A DNA stretch of 40,531 nt from SFWF01 sp045638145 (GTDB lineage: Bacteria; Bacillota; Clostridia; Oscillospirales; Acutalibacteraceae). The DNA is taken from assembly GCA_045638145.1 (NCBI GenBank), contig JAZUAU010000018.1:1-40531 (forward strand). The letters are read 5' to 3'. The notes beneath the pieces are model-generated. The model did not search any database, was not told where the DNA came from, and saw only the letters and a list, made by a program, of their open reading frames with translations. Positions within the stretch are counted from its first letter, which is position 1; every line of letters begins with the position of its first letter. A program made the position numbers and the translations under genes. Shown one piece after another: positions 1 through 7,099 of the stretch.

Positions 1-185
1 AGAGAGGCACAACTCCTTGGCACACAGAACGACATGGCTACGATCCGACTTCCGATGCTCAGTTCGCAGGTTCCTCCTCCGTCCCGGCACACGTCGAGAT
101 GATGGGCCTGATCGGCGCCGGTAACAACCCCATGGTTGGTATGACCGTAGCTTGCGCAGTTGCCGTTGAAGAGGCCAGCAAATAA
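1..185 (+). CDS. GGGtGRT family protein, C-terminal fragment
   Basis: The reading frame (codons starting at base 3) stops at 183-185 and enters from outside the window. The last ~45 residues include SDAQFAGSSSVPAHVEMMG followed by IGAGNNPMVGMTVA, which I recognise as the C-terminus of the GGGtGRT family, a protein of about 330 residues common in anaerobic Firmicutes whose biochemical role is not established. The first ~15 codons in this frame match the family less well, so a sequencing indel or local divergence near the left edge is possible. Only the end is visible, so neither start nor operon context can be judged. Confidence 0.65.
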   Translation, partial: RGTTPWHTERHGYDPTSDAQFAGSSSVPAHVEMMGLIGAGNNPMVGMTVACAVAVEEASK

Positions 186-200
186 TCAAGGATTATTTGC

Positions 201-380
201 AATTAAATTTGCCTTTCGGCAAATTTAATTCACAAAGTGAATTAAATGCTACGCATGAAATGTGCCGTATCGAAAGATACGGCACATAGTTTAGATACAA
301 TAAAATTTGGCAAATTTTATTTCATGCACCTTTGGTGCATTTCATGATGAAATCATTTCATGCGCCACGGCGCATTTCAT
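201..380. repeat. Short-hairpin array, copy A (ATTTCAT-separated)
   Basis: A run of small perfect palindromes: AAATTTGCC/GGCAAATTT at 205-225, ATTCAC/GTGAAT around 228-242, GTGCCGTATC/GATACGGCAC at 262-284, GCACC/GGTGC at 326-338, GAT/ATC at 346-354 and GCGCC/GGCGC at 362-373. The last four units are separated by exact ATTTCAT heptamers at 319, 339, 355 and 374. The block ends just before the ribosome binding site of the S23-type gene at 395. Related blocks occur at 747-880 and 1536-1680. Confidence 0.8.
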
Positions 381-394
381 TAAAGGAGAAAATT

Positions 395-748
395 ATGGCA
401 GAAAACGCTCTGGTAGATCTCTCAATGGATTTTGCTGTAAAAATAGTTAATCTGACAGAAAAAATAGAAGGAAAAGGCGTTTTAAAAAACCAAATATTAA
501 AAAGTGGTACGAGCATTGGCGCAAATATTCGCGAAGCCAATTATGCTCAAAGCAAAGCCGATTTTGTTTCAAAATTTCAAATATCACTTAAAGAATGCTA
601 TGAAACCGAATATTGGCTTGAATTATTTTTCAGAACAAATATGATTAATACCGAAAAATATTCAGAGTTAAAAAATGATTGCGGCAAAATCAGGCGAATG
701 CTAATTTCTTCTATCAATACAACAAAAGAAAAATATAATTTAGTATGA
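395..748 (+). CDS. Four-helix-bundle protein, 23S rRNA intervening-sequence (S23/IVP) family
   Basis: A 117-residue protein starting at ATG 395 behind AAAGGAG (382-388). An ATG 63 bases upstream lies inside the hairpin repeat and is unlikely to be used. Features of the family are visible: an N-terminal segment ending in LVDLSMDFAVKIVNLTEKI, the signature LKSGTSIGANIREANYAQSK, and LKECYETEYWLELF. The family was first found encoded within intervening sequences of 23S rRNA genes and also as free-standing genes; it forms pentameric four-helix bundles, and its function is unresolved. Here it is free-standing, between two copies of a hairpin array, which suggests that gene and flanking repeats form one dispersed unit. 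Confidence 0.85.
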   Translation: MAENALVDLSMDFAVKIVNLTEKIEGKGVLKNQILKSGTSIGANIREANYAQSKADFVSKFQISLKECYETEYWLELFFRTNMINTEKYSELKNDCGKIRRMLISSINTTKEKYNLV

Positions 749-880
749 AATTTGCCTTTCGGCAAATGAAATTCACAAAGTGAATTAAATGCTACGCATG
801 AAATGTGCCGTATCGAAAGATACGGCACATAGTTTTAGATAGTCTTTGAGGCTAATTTTATTTCATGATGAAATCATTAA
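747..880. repeat. Short-hairpin array, copy B
   Basis: Nearly the same succession of palindromes as at 201-320: TTTGCC/GGCAAA, ATTCAC/GTGAAT, GTGCCGTATC/GATACGGCAC, then ATTTCAT with GATGAAATC. It begins at the stop codon of the S23-type gene, so that gene is flanked by direct copies of the array. Confidence 0.8.
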
Positions 881-891
881 CCCAGCCTGTA

Positions 892-920
892 ACCGTCTCC
901 ATAACGGAAGGCGGTTTTTT
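892..920 (+). terminator. Rho-independent terminator downstream of the S23-type gene
   Basis: Stem ACCGTCT (892-898) with AGGCGGT (909-915, one G-T pair), followed by six T (915-920). Confidence 0.7.
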
Positions 921-924
921 GTAG

Positions 925-953
925 TTGCAATATTTTTGTTTTTATGGTAATAT
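925..953 (+). promoter_or_regulatory. Sigma-A promoter for the SLOG leader RNA
   Basis: TTGCAA at 925-930, a 17-base spacer, and TAATAT at 948-953. The expected transcription start is near 960, which is the first base of the long hairpin at 960-1047. Confidence 0.7.
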
Positions 954-959
954 ATTCTT

Positions 960-1096
960 GCGACACGAATTGAATATTTTCCAAAAACGAGTAAATACCT
1001 TGGTAAAAGGTGTTTGCCTTATTCTCGTTTTTGGGAATTCGTGTCGCAACGAAGGATAAACACTTTTTCGGCGTATCCTTCGGGATACGCTTTTTT
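960..1096 (+). ncRNA. Structured leader RNA or sRNA upstream of the SLOG gene, with terminator/antiterminator pair
   Basis: A long hairpin is built from GCGACACGAATT (960-971) with AATTCGTGTCGC (1036-1047), then CCAAAAACGAG (981-991) with CTCGTTTTTGG (1024-1034), then ACCTT/AAGGT (997-1011). It is followed by an intrinsic terminator, GCGTATCC (1071-1078), TTCG loop, GGATACGC (1083-1090) and six T. CGAAGGATA at 1050-1058 is an exact complement of 1074-1082 and would break the terminator stem, so the layout fits an attenuator. Fifteen bases after the T-run the SLOG gene begins. I do not recognise it as a known riboswitch; a stand-alone ~137-nt sRNA is the other reading. Confidence 0.7.
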
Positions 1097-1110
1097 ATTG
1101 AGGTTAATAT

Positions 1111-1518
1111 ATGTTAAGGGATAATCTACCGATTAAAAGGGTTGTTATTGCGGGGTGCAGAGATTATAATAACTATGACGAGGCAAAACCCTATATTGAT
1201 TTTTGCCTGTCTAATGTCCGAAGGGAAAACGATATTGTTATCGTATCGGGCGGGGCCAGCGGCGCTGATGCTATCGGGGAACGCTATGCAGAAGAAAACG
1301 GATTTAGGGTTGAAAAATACCCTGCTGATTGGAAAAGATACGGCAGAAGCGCAGGACCAAGACGGAACAAACAAATGGCAGAGGTCAGCGACTATATTAT
1401 TTGTTTTTGGGACGAGAAAAGCAATGGTACAAAGTCAATTATTGACTATGCTCGTAAGTGTGGAAAGCCTGTAAAAATAAAAAAGATATTAAGAAGAAAA
1501 ACGGGTTATTCATATTAA
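1111..1518 (+). CDS. DUF2493 / YspA-like SLOG-family protein
   Basis: A 135-residue protein starting at ATG 1111 behind GAGG (1099-1102). It shows the SLOG fold pattern: VVIAGCRDY near the N-terminus (beta-1 and nucleotide loop), VSGGASGADAIGERYAEENG (glycine-rich phosphate-binding segment, residues ~45-65), PADWKRYGRSAGPRRNKQM, and DYIICFWDEKSNGTKSIIDYA. Family members are small Rossmann-like proteins related to the DprA/LOG superfamily; many are phage or mobile-element encoded and are thought to bind nucleotides or nucleic acids. Enzymatic activity is not demonstrated for this type. The gene is alone on its strand, behind the leader RNA at 960-1096 and followed by hairpin array C. Confidence 0.85.
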   Translation: MLRDNLPIKRVVIAGCRDYNNYDEAKPYIDFCLSNVRRENDIVIVSGGASGADAIGERYAEENGFRVEKYPADWKRYGRSAGPRRNKQMAEVSDYIICFWDEKSNGTKSIIDYARKCGKPVKIKKILRRKTGYSY

Positions 1519-1535
1519 GAGGCAAACAATTAATT

Positions 1536-1680
1536 TGCGATGAAATTCATAAAGTGAATTAAATGCTATGCATTAAAAGTGCCGCATCAAAAGATGCGGC
1601 ACATAGTTTAGATACAATAAAATTTGGCAAATTTTATTTCATGATGAAATCATTTCATGCACCTTTGGTGCATTTCATTA
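1536..1680. repeat. Short-hairpin array, copy C
   Basis: Third copy of the array. The main hairpin here is GTGCCGCATC/GATGCGGCAC, while copies A and B have GTGCCGTATC/GATACGGCAC, so a T-A pair has become a C-G pair on both arms. ATTTCAT separators are at 1636, 1652 and 1672, with GATGAAATC and GCACC/GGTGC units between them. A 60-codon open frame running across it is a by-product. Confidence 0.8.
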
Positions 1681-1713
1681 AGCTCTTTAAACCCTTTGGT
1701 TCTGCGCGGGTTG

Positions 1714-2667
1714 TCAAGGCTCGCGGTCTGTTTCTTCTTCAATAATATATCTCGGTCTGCCCTTGGTTTCAAGATAAATTTTTCCAACATACTCCCCTAT
1801 TATTCCGAGAGAGAGAAGCTGAATTCCGCCAAGCAGACAGATTATACAAATGGTACTTGCCCAGCCTGCAACAGTGCTTCCGACAATAGCCATTATAAAT
1901 GCCCAGATACAGCCTGCAAATCCCAGAAGTGAGACTATAAGTCCAAGAGTCATAACTATATGAATAGGCTTTACCGAGAGGCTTGTGACTCCATTCCAAG
2001 CAAGAGCGAGCATCTTTTTAAGGGGGTATTTGCTCTCGCCTGCAAGTCGCTCGGTGCGGTCGTAATATACGCTTGTACTCTTAAAACCTACGAGCGGCAC
2101 CATTCCACGGAGGAAGATATTAACCTCTTTATAGTTTTCGAGTTCACAGAGTACACGCTTTGAGAGAAGACGGTAATCGGCGTGGTTATAAACAACCTCT
2201 GCCCCCATAAACCGCATAAATTTATAAAAGCCCTCTGCGGTGGTACGCTTAAAGAAGGTATCGGTTTTTCGTGCGGCTCTGACACCGTAAACAATCTCAC
2301 AGCCGTTTTTATATTCCTTTACCATCTCGTTTATGGCGTTTATGTCGTCCTGACCGTCGGCATCGATTGAAACGGTAATATCGCACCTCTCCTTAGCATA
2401 CATAAGGCCTCCCAGCAGAGCGTTCTGATGTCCGCGGTTACGGGAGAGCGAGATGCCCTCTACCCATTTGTAGGTTTCGCTCAGTTCCCGAATTATGTCC
2501 CAGGTGTTGTCGCGGCTTCCGTCGTTGACGAATAGTACGCGGCTGTCCTCCGAAATTTCTCCTGCCGAGGATAACTCCTCAAGCTTTTTTATGAAGATTT
2601 GTGAAGTCATCGGTAAAACTTCTTGCTCATTGTAGCAAGGAACGACGATATAGAGTTTTGGTAACAT
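1714..2667 (-). CDS. Family 2 glycosyltransferase, GtrB/CsbB-like (polyprenyl-phosphate sugar transferase)
   Basis: A 317-residue GT2 enzyme. YIVVPCYNEQEVLP opens the GT-A fold, VNDGSRDNTW lies at residues 47-56, NRGHQNA at 77-83 and the DADGQDD metal/donor loop at 102-108. A linker with TERLAGESKYPLKKM leads to two predicted membrane helices (about 235-262 and 270-295) and a short basic tail, typical of the DPM1/GtrB type that loads glucose or a related sugar onto undecaprenyl phosphate at the inner face of the membrane for cell-wall glycosylation. The exact sugar cannot be read from sequence. ATG lies behind GGAGGT. Nearest gene upstream on this strand is the Dabb gene, 30 bases away. Confidence 0.88.
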   Translation of the reverse strand: MLPKLYIVVPCYNEQEVLPMTSQIFIKKLEELSSAGEISEDSRVLFVNDGSRDNTWDIIRELSETYKWVEGISLSRNRGHQNALLGGLMYAKERCDITVSIDADGQDDINAINEMVKEYKNGCEIVYGVRAARKTDTFFKRTTAEGFYKFMRFMGAEVVYNHADYRLLSKRVLCELENYKEVNIFLRGMVPLVGFKSTSVYYDRTERLAGESKYPLKKMLALAWNGVTSLSVKPIHIVMTLGLIVSLLGFAGCIWAFIMAIVGSTVAGWASTICIICLLGGIQLLSLGIIGEYVGKIYLETKGRPRYIIEEETDREP

Positions 2668-2697
2668 TTTTTACCTCCGAAAATTAGGCACTAGGCA

Positions 2698-2991
2698 CTA
2701 GTTATTATAGTCAAAAGATAGCCGGTTTTCTACGCTTGGTCTTACAAGGTTTACTGCTATTTCCTTATGTAGCGGGTTCTGCTGATAAGCCTTTAAAGCC
2801 TCGTTCGATAGGAAGGAAGAGTCCATCATAAGTGAGCCGCTCGAAGACTCCAGGCCCTCGGTCAGAATATTCATTGAAATAAGTCCCGGAATTTTGCCGA
2901 CAAGCGATTCCAGTGCCGCCTTTATCTCTGCCTTTCGCTCGGCAGTATCAAATTCAGGCTTTAATTTCCAAATAATCATATGCTTAACCAT
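2698..2991 (-). CDS. Dabb (stress-responsive alpha/beta barrel) family protein
   Basis: A 97-residue protein with the Dabb pattern: MVKHMIIWKLKPEFD at the start (conserved His in the first strand), a central helix, and a C-terminal half with LSNEALKAYQQNPLHKEIA followed by the final strand. Members are small dimeric ferredoxin-like barrels; some are enzymes (olivetolic acid cyclase) but most bacterial ones are uncharacterised. The start is ATG behind a strong GGAGGTAA site (2998-3005). It sits 30 bases upstream of the glycosyltransferase on the same strand and may be cotranscribed, though no functional link is obvious. Confidence 0.85.
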   Translation of the reverse strand: MVKHMIIWKLKPEFDTAERKAEIKAALESLVGKIPGLISMNILTEGLESSSGSLMMDSSFLSNEALKAYQQNPLHKEIAVNLVRPSVENRLSFDYNN

Positions 2992-3011
2992 AAAAATTAC
3001 CTCCGGTAATT

Positions 3012-3175
3012 TGAATGCAGAATTCAGAATGCAGAATTATTGTGTCCTTCGGACATATAGATACGATACGGTGACAATATATATTTCATTCTCTTTATGT
3101 TTGTAATCGTATCGTAAGTACATTTGACGTAGTCACACCGAAATTCTGCATTATGCACTATGCATTCTGCATTTA
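3012..3175. repeat. MITE-like palindromic intergenic repeat (AGAATGCAGAATT type)
   Basis: The left arm repeats AATGCAGAATT units and the right arm carries AATTCTGCATT units, framing an inner part with TGTCC TTCG GGACA-like and TACGATACG/CGTATCGTA palindromes. Related elements lie at 6925-7082, 9560-9722, 12485-12630 and, more decayed, 20770-20830 and 22480-22640. No ORF is present; it is probably a non-autonomous dispersed repeat. Confidence 0.75.
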
Positions 3176-3216
3176 TAATTATAATACAATAATTCCTACG
3201 ATTTTTCAATAAATTA

Positions 3217-3245
3217 TTGACTTTTTTGCATTTCGGTTATAAAAT
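3217..3245 (+). promoter_or_regulatory. thrS promoter
   Basis: TTGACT (3217-3222), a 17-base spacer and TAAAAT (3240-3245). The expected start near 3252 coincides with the 5' end of the T-box leader. Confidence 0.7.
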
Positions 3246-3249
3246 ATAT

Positions 3250-3495
3250 AGGAAGAAAGCGTTGATGAGGACAGTAGCGCGGGTATTTCTTTTATAGAGA
3301 GTCGGGTCGACGGCTGAAAGCCCGATAAAGAAACCCACTTCGAACACCACCTCGGAGCGTCTGTGATGAACAGAACGGATAACCACCGTTATGGGTTTTA
3401 AAGCGGCACAAAATTTATTTTTGTGCAATGCGGGTGGAACCGCGGAGTTTTGTTTTTCAAAGCCTCGTCCCGATTTTTCGGGACGGGCTTTTTTT
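3250..3495 (+). promoter_or_regulatory. T-box riboswitch controlling thrS
   Basis: The T-box core GCGGGTGGAACCGCGG is at 3430-3445, and the tRNA acceptor-pairing TGGA lies inside it. Upstream is a stem I region with the AGTA element (near 3273) and a candidate threonine specifier triplet ACC at 3346-3348 after GAAC. The leader ends in a terminator, CGTCCCGA/TCGGGACG (3466-3485), with a T-run at 3489-3495. Uncharged tRNA-Thr is expected to stabilise the antiterminator and permit thrS expression. Confidence 0.92.
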
Positions 3496-3541
3496 AATTA
3501 ATAAGTAATAATGAATAACGAATAATTTCGGAGGGATTTTT

Positions 3542-5479
3542 ATGAAAATATCTTTACGCGGTGACGTCAGAGAGTTTGAAAACGGAATGAACCCCCTTGA
3601 CGTTGCAAAATCATTTGGCGGCGGCTTCTTTAAAAATGTTTGCGCCGCTCGTGTTAACGGAGAGAACACCGACCTTAGAACAGAGCTCAAGGACGGCGAT
3701 TCTTTAGAGCTTTTAACCTTTGAGGACGAGTACGGCCGCTGGACATATCGTCACACAGCGTCGCATATTCTTGCACAAGCTGTAAAGCGCCTCTTCCCTG
3801 AAGCAAAGCTTGCTATAGGCCCTGCCGTTGATGATGGATTCTATTACGATATCGACTCGGAGGTTAAGTTTACCCCCGAGCATCTAACTAAAATTGAAGA
3901 AGAAATGAAGAAGATCGTTAAGGAGAATCATCCTTTAGAGCGTTTTACACTCCCCTTCGACGAGGCTGTAAAGTTCTTCGAGGAAAAAGGTGAAATTTAT
4001 AAGGTAGAGCTTATACGCGACCTACCCGAAGGCTCTGTAATCAGCTTCTACCGTCAGGGCGAATTTACCGACCTTTGTGCAGGAGCACATTTGATGAGTA
4101 CCGGTTCGGTTAAGGCATTCAAGTTAACGAGCGCAACCGGTGCATATTGGCGCGGCAATTCCGACAACAAGATGCTCCAGAGAATCTACGGTACCGCTTT
4201 CCCGAAACAGGCAGAGCTTGACGAACACCTTGCTCGCATTGAGGAGGCTAAAAAGCGTGACCACAACAAGATTGGCAGAGAATTAGAACTCTTTACAACA
4301 AGCGAATATATCGGTCAGGGTCTTCCCATTATGCTCCCGAAGGGCGCCAGAGTTATTCAGCTTTTACAGCGCTTTGTTGAGGACGAGGAGCAAAAGCGCG
4401 GCTGGCAGCTTACTAAAACTCCTTTAATGGCAAAGAGCGACCTTTATAAGATTTCGGGCCACTGGGACCACTACCCCGACGGTATGTTCGTTATGGGCGA
4501 CCCTGAGGATGAAACCAAGGAATGCTTTGCACTCCGCCCCATGACCTGCCCCTTCCAGTATCAGGCTTATCTGAACAGACCCCGTTCCTATCGCGACCTG
4601 CCCCTTCGCTATAACGAAACCTCTACCCTCTTCAGAAATGAGGATTCGGGTGAAATGCACGGTCTTATCCGAGTTCGTCAGTTTACTATTTCCGAAGGTC
4701 ACCTTATGTGTACCCCCGAGCAGTTAGAGGATGAATTCAAGGGATGCCTCGACCTATGTATCTTTATGCTTAAAACCCTCGGTCTTTACGACGATGTTTC
4801 CTACCGCTTCAGCCAGTGGGACCCCGATAACAGAGATAAGTATATCGGCACCACCGAGCAGTGGGACGAGGCACAGGGCGTTATGAAGCGTATTCTTGAC
4901 CACCTTGAGATTCCCTATAAAATTGGTGTTGGCGAGGCTGCCTTCTACGGACCCAAGCTCGACATTCAGATCAAGAACGTTCACGGCAAGGAAGACACCC
5001 TTATTACCATTCAGATTGACCAGATGCTCGCTGAAAAGTTTGGAATGGAATATACCGACCGCGACGGTGAAAAGAAGAATCCCTACATCATTCACAGAAC
5101 CTCTATCGGCTGCTATGAGAGAACACTCGCTCTGCTTATCGAGAAGTATGCAGGCGCATTCCCCCTCTGGCTTGCTCCCGAGCAGGTTCGCATACTCCCC
5201 ATTGCAGACCGTCATCACGACTATGCTTATGAGGTAAAGGCATCACTTGAAGAGATGGGTATGCGTGTAGAGGTTGATACCCGTAACGAGAAAATCGGTT
5301 ACAAGATTCGTGAAGCTCGTCTGCAGAGACTTCCCTATATGCTGACCGTCGGTGATGCAGAGGTAGAAGCAGGTACCGTATCTGTTCGCGGACGCGGAGA
5401 AAACGGCGACCTCGGCAGCATGTCACTTGCTGACTTTAAAGCACGCTGTAAGGAAGAAATTGATACAAAGAAAATCTAG
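3542..5479 (+). CDS. thrS: Threonine--tRNA ligase
   Basis: A full-length 645-residue class II aminoacyl-tRNA synthetase in the cytosol, charging tRNA-Thr. The order is a TGS domain (about 1-62); the editing domain with HTASHILAQAVKRLFP and the zinc-coordinating-type segment DLCAGAHLMSTG (about 63-240); the catalytic core with motif 2 (RYNETSTLFRNEDSGEMHG), zinc ligands including the Cys of RPMTCPFQ, and motif 3 (HRTSIGCYERTLALLIE); and a C-terminal anticodon-binding domain starting near VRILPIADRHHDYA. ATG lies behind GGAGGG. It is regulated by the T-box immediately upstream and closed by a terminator at 5489-5512. Confidence 0.98.
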   Translation: MKISLRGDVREFENGMNPLDVAKSFGGGFFKNVCAARVNGENTDLRTELKDGDSLELLTFEDEYGRWTYRHTASHILAQAVKRLFPEAKLAIGPAVDDGFYYDIDSEVKFTPEHLTKIEEEMKKIVKENHPLERFTLPFDEAVKFFEEKGEIYKVELIRDLPEGSVISFYRQGEFTDLCAGAHLMSTGSVKAFKLTSATGAYWRGNSDNKMLQRIYGTAFPKQAELDEHLARIEEAKKRDHNKIGRELELFTTSEYIGQGLPIMLPKGARVIQLLQRFVEDEEQKRGWQLTKTPLMAKSDLYKISGHWDHYPDGMFVMGDPEDETKECFALRPMTCPFQYQAYLNRPRSYRDLPLRYNETSTLFRNEDSGEMHGLIRVRQFTISEGHLMCTPEQLEDEFKGCLDLCIFMLKTLGLYDDVSYRFSQWDPDNRDKYIGTTEQWDEAQGVMKRILDHLEIPYKIGVGEAAFYGPKLDIQIKNVHGKEDTLITIQIDQMLAEKFGMEYTDRDGEKKNPYIIHRTSIGCYERTLALLIEKYAGAFPLWLAPEQVRILPIADRHHDYAYEVKASLEEMGMRVEVDTRNEKIGYKIREARLQRLPYMLTVGDAEVEAGTVSVRGRGENGDLGSMSLADFKARCKEEIDTKKI

Positions 5480-5488
5480 CAACCAACG

Positions 5489-5512
5489 GCACCTCTTCGG
5501 AGGTGCTTTTTT
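5489..5512 (+). terminator. thrS terminator
   Basis: GCACCTC (5489-5495), TTCG loop, GAGGTGC (5500-5506) and six T. Confidence 0.9.
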
Positions 5513-5523
5513 ATCGGCAGTAC

Positions 5524-6042
5524 TCAGTCCGGTCGATTAAGCATCTCTTTAAAAGCCTCTATGTCGTATGATGTTTTCTTCTTTTCAAAATTTTTATTAA
5601 CTATTCGACTTTCTTTAGTTATTTTTTTAATATTTTCTTTATTATAATAGGTGGGGGTTGTCTTTTTAGCAACTGTTGGGGTTGCGTTTTTGACAACTGT
5701 TGGGGTTGCGTTTCCGACAACTGTTGTCGATTTGAAAATCCAGTCCTCAAATTCTGAATTAAGCGATATTATTCTCCCCTTATTAAAGTCGGGACGGCAA
5801 CATTCTGTTAAAACGTTTTTCGCGATAAGTCCATTTACCGTTCTTGATATTCCCCCTTTATCAATTAAAAGCAAGTCCGAAATTGTGCCTAGAGAAATCT
5901 CGTCCTCCTCCCTATGAAAGCCGAGTGTAAGGCGGATTACTGCGAGGATTACGCGAAGCTCACGCGAGGAAAAATCGCTGGTTATCAGGGCTTCCAAAAC
6001 GGTATTCGGTACCTTTGTAAAGCAGGGCTCTCTACTGCTCAT
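5524..6042 (-). CDS. Phage replication protein O-like (Rep_O N-terminal domain)
   Basis: A 172-residue protein whose first ~110 residues fit the winged-helix origin-binding domain of lambda-O-like proteins: FTKVPNTVLEALITSDFSSRELRVILAVIRLTLGFHRE, then ISDLLLIDKGGISRTVNGL and the wing. Residues ~118-142 are short imperfect repeats (NATPTV, NATPTV, TTPT) from a 24-base tandem repeat near 5660-5725, and the tail is Lys-rich. In phages such proteins bind the origin and load helicase; here it is short and has no helicase-loader neighbour. Its start overlaps the upstream HTH gene by 11 bases, so it is the last gene of a three-gene minus-strand operon. Confidence 0.75.
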   Translation of the reverse strand: MSSREPCFTKVPNTVLEALITSDFSSRELRVILAVIRLTLGFHREEDEISLGTISDLLLIDKGGISRTVNGLIAKNVLTECCRPDFNKGRIISLNSEFEDWIFKSTTVVGNATPTVVKNATPTVAKKTTPTYYNKENIKKITKESRIVNKNFEKKKTSYDIEAFKEMLNRPD

Positions 6043-6364
6043 TTTGGCTCACCCCCGCAATGCTTTCTATTGAGGAATTAAGCATTCTCTGCACGTGGCG
6101 AGAGGAATAACTCATACTCTCGGCAATCTGCTCGAGGGTCTCTCCGAGTATGTATTTTCGGTACAGCATTTCCTTTTTCTCGGGCTCTATTACTGTATTT
6201 ATCATTCCGTTTATCGCAACCGTTTTTTCGCTGATATTTTGAAGCAGAGGCTCTAAAAACTCCCTGTCCTCGGGGAAGAGTCGTAGCTCTGCCGAAAGTC
6301 TTTTTGCTCTCGCAACAAGCTTTGAATAGTCGGCAAGCTCCTTTTTCATTTCATTTACTGTCAT
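6032..6364 (-). CDS. Sigma-70 region-4-like / ArpU-type HTH protein
   Basis: A 110-residue protein. The N-terminal ~75 residues are helical (MKKELADYSKLVARAKRLSAEL), and the C-terminus has YILGETLEQIAESMSYSSRHVQRMLNSSI, a helix-turn-helix of the sigma-70 region 4 kind found in ArpU/RinA-like phage late-gene regulators. The absence of sigma region 2 means it is not a full sigma factor. It overlaps the upstream zinc-ribbon gene by four bases and the downstream Rep_O-like gene by eleven, indicating translational coupling. A role in prophage or satellite gene control is inference from family and context. Confidence 0.65.
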   Translation of the reverse strand: MTVNEMKKELADYSKLVARAKRLSAELRLFPEDREFLEPLLQNISEKTVAINGMINTVIEPEKKEMLYRKYILGETLEQIAESMSYSSRHVQRMLNSSIESIAGVSQNEQ

Positions 6365-6735
6365 TGTAGCAATCCCTGTCCCTTCTTTGCAAAATACTCT
6401 CCGTAGGAAAGTCGTGTTCCGTGCTCGCGGTTATAATCCTCAACCTCCCGAACAGCAAGCGAAATTTCAAAGCTGCGGACAAGTCGTTTCCGCTTTTCTT
6501 CCCTCTCTTGAAGAAGCTTTGCGGTATGTTCACACTCAGCCGAGCAATATTCCTGCCACTCGTCGATAACAATTCCACAGCAGGCGCAATATTTCCCGTC
6601 ATAGACAGTAACCTTCTCACTTTTGCAGGACGGACAGTGCTTCGCGGGTACCGAGGGCATAACGCTAGGGTAATACCTTTCCATAAAAATATCATAGCAG
6701 TTGAAAACTGCACCGCATTTTTTACATTTATACAT
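6361..6735 (-). CDS. Zinc-ribbon protein of a phage-like operon
   Basis: A 124-residue protein starting at the ATG at 6735 with GGGAGGAA just upstream; an earlier in-frame ATG lies 30 bases further on but has no site. Cysteine pairs MYKCKKCG, CPSCKSEK, YCACCG and EYCSAEC suggest two zinc ribbons, followed by a charged helical tail ending near GQGLLQ. No catalytic motif is seen. It is the first gene of the minus-strand operon that continues with the sigma-like and Rep_O-like genes, and is driven by the consensus promoter at 6834-6862. Confidence 0.65.
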   Translation of the reverse strand: MYKCKKCGAVFNCYDIFMERYYPSVMPSVPAKHCPSCKSEKVTVYDGKYCACCGIVIDEWQEYCSAECEHTAKLLQEREEKRKRLVRSFEISLAVREVEDYNREHGTRLSYGEYFAKKGQGLLQ

Positions 6736-6758
6736 ATTTTTTCCTCCCAAAATTTTTG

Positions 6759-6787
6759 TTGACATTTACGTAATTATGTAATATAAT
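6759..6787 (+). promoter_or_regulatory. Perfect consensus promoter reading right (toward XRE-ImmA)
   Basis: TTGACA (6759-6764), a 17-base spacer and TATAAT (6782-6787). The spacer holds TTACGTAA and TTATGTAA, possible operator half-sites; a further TTTTACGTAAC follows at 6813-6823. Confidence 0.75.
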
Positions 6788-6833
6788 GACGATAAAAGTC
6801 GAATAAATTACTGTTTTACGTAACTTTGTCTTG

Positions 6834-6862
6834 ATTATATAATGGTAAATCTGCCTTGTCAA
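6834..6862 (-). promoter_or_regulatory. Perfect consensus promoter reading left (zinc ribbon-HTH-Rep_O operon)
   Basis: On the minus strand, TTGACA (6862-6857), a 17-base spacer and TATAAT (6839-6834). It faces the plus-strand promoter at 6759-6787, so the transcripts overlap by about 30 bases. A 14-bp perfect palindrome (6873-6886) inside GGACAT/ATGTCC arms lies just upstream. Confidence 0.75.
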
Positions 6863-6924
6863 GGACATTTTTTACTGAATTCAGTAGATGTCCCAATCTC
6901 AGGACAGAGGAAGAAGTATACTTA

Positions 6925-7082
6925 AAAATGCAAAATGCAAAGCGCAAAATGCAAAGTTAATGTGTCCTTCGTACGAAGTAATTACGATACGAAAACAGAC
7001 GGATTTACCTCGTATCATAATTAAATCGTGGCGGAGCCACTCCTTAACTTTGCGCTATGTACTTTGCGCTTTGCGCTTTAAA
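6925..7082. repeat. MITE-like palindromic repeat (AAAATGCAAAGCGC type)
   Basis: Inverted arms of AATGCAAAG/GCGCAAA units (6928-6960) and TTTGCGC/CTTTGCGCTTT units (7045-7080) enclose inner ACGAAGTAATTACGATACG-like palindromes. It lies in the 5' untranslated part of the XRE gene. Confidence 0.7.
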
Positions 7083-7099
7083 AACCGGAGGTTTTTTAT

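Noticed and set aside
201..380. CRISPR-like array
   Set aside because: The repeated heptamer is too short, the intervening pieces are palindromes rather than spacers, and no cas gene is present.
1563..1745. 60-codon open frame after the SLOG gene
   Set aside because: Lies entirely in hairpin array C and the end of the opposite-strand glycosyltransferase; no binding site or family.
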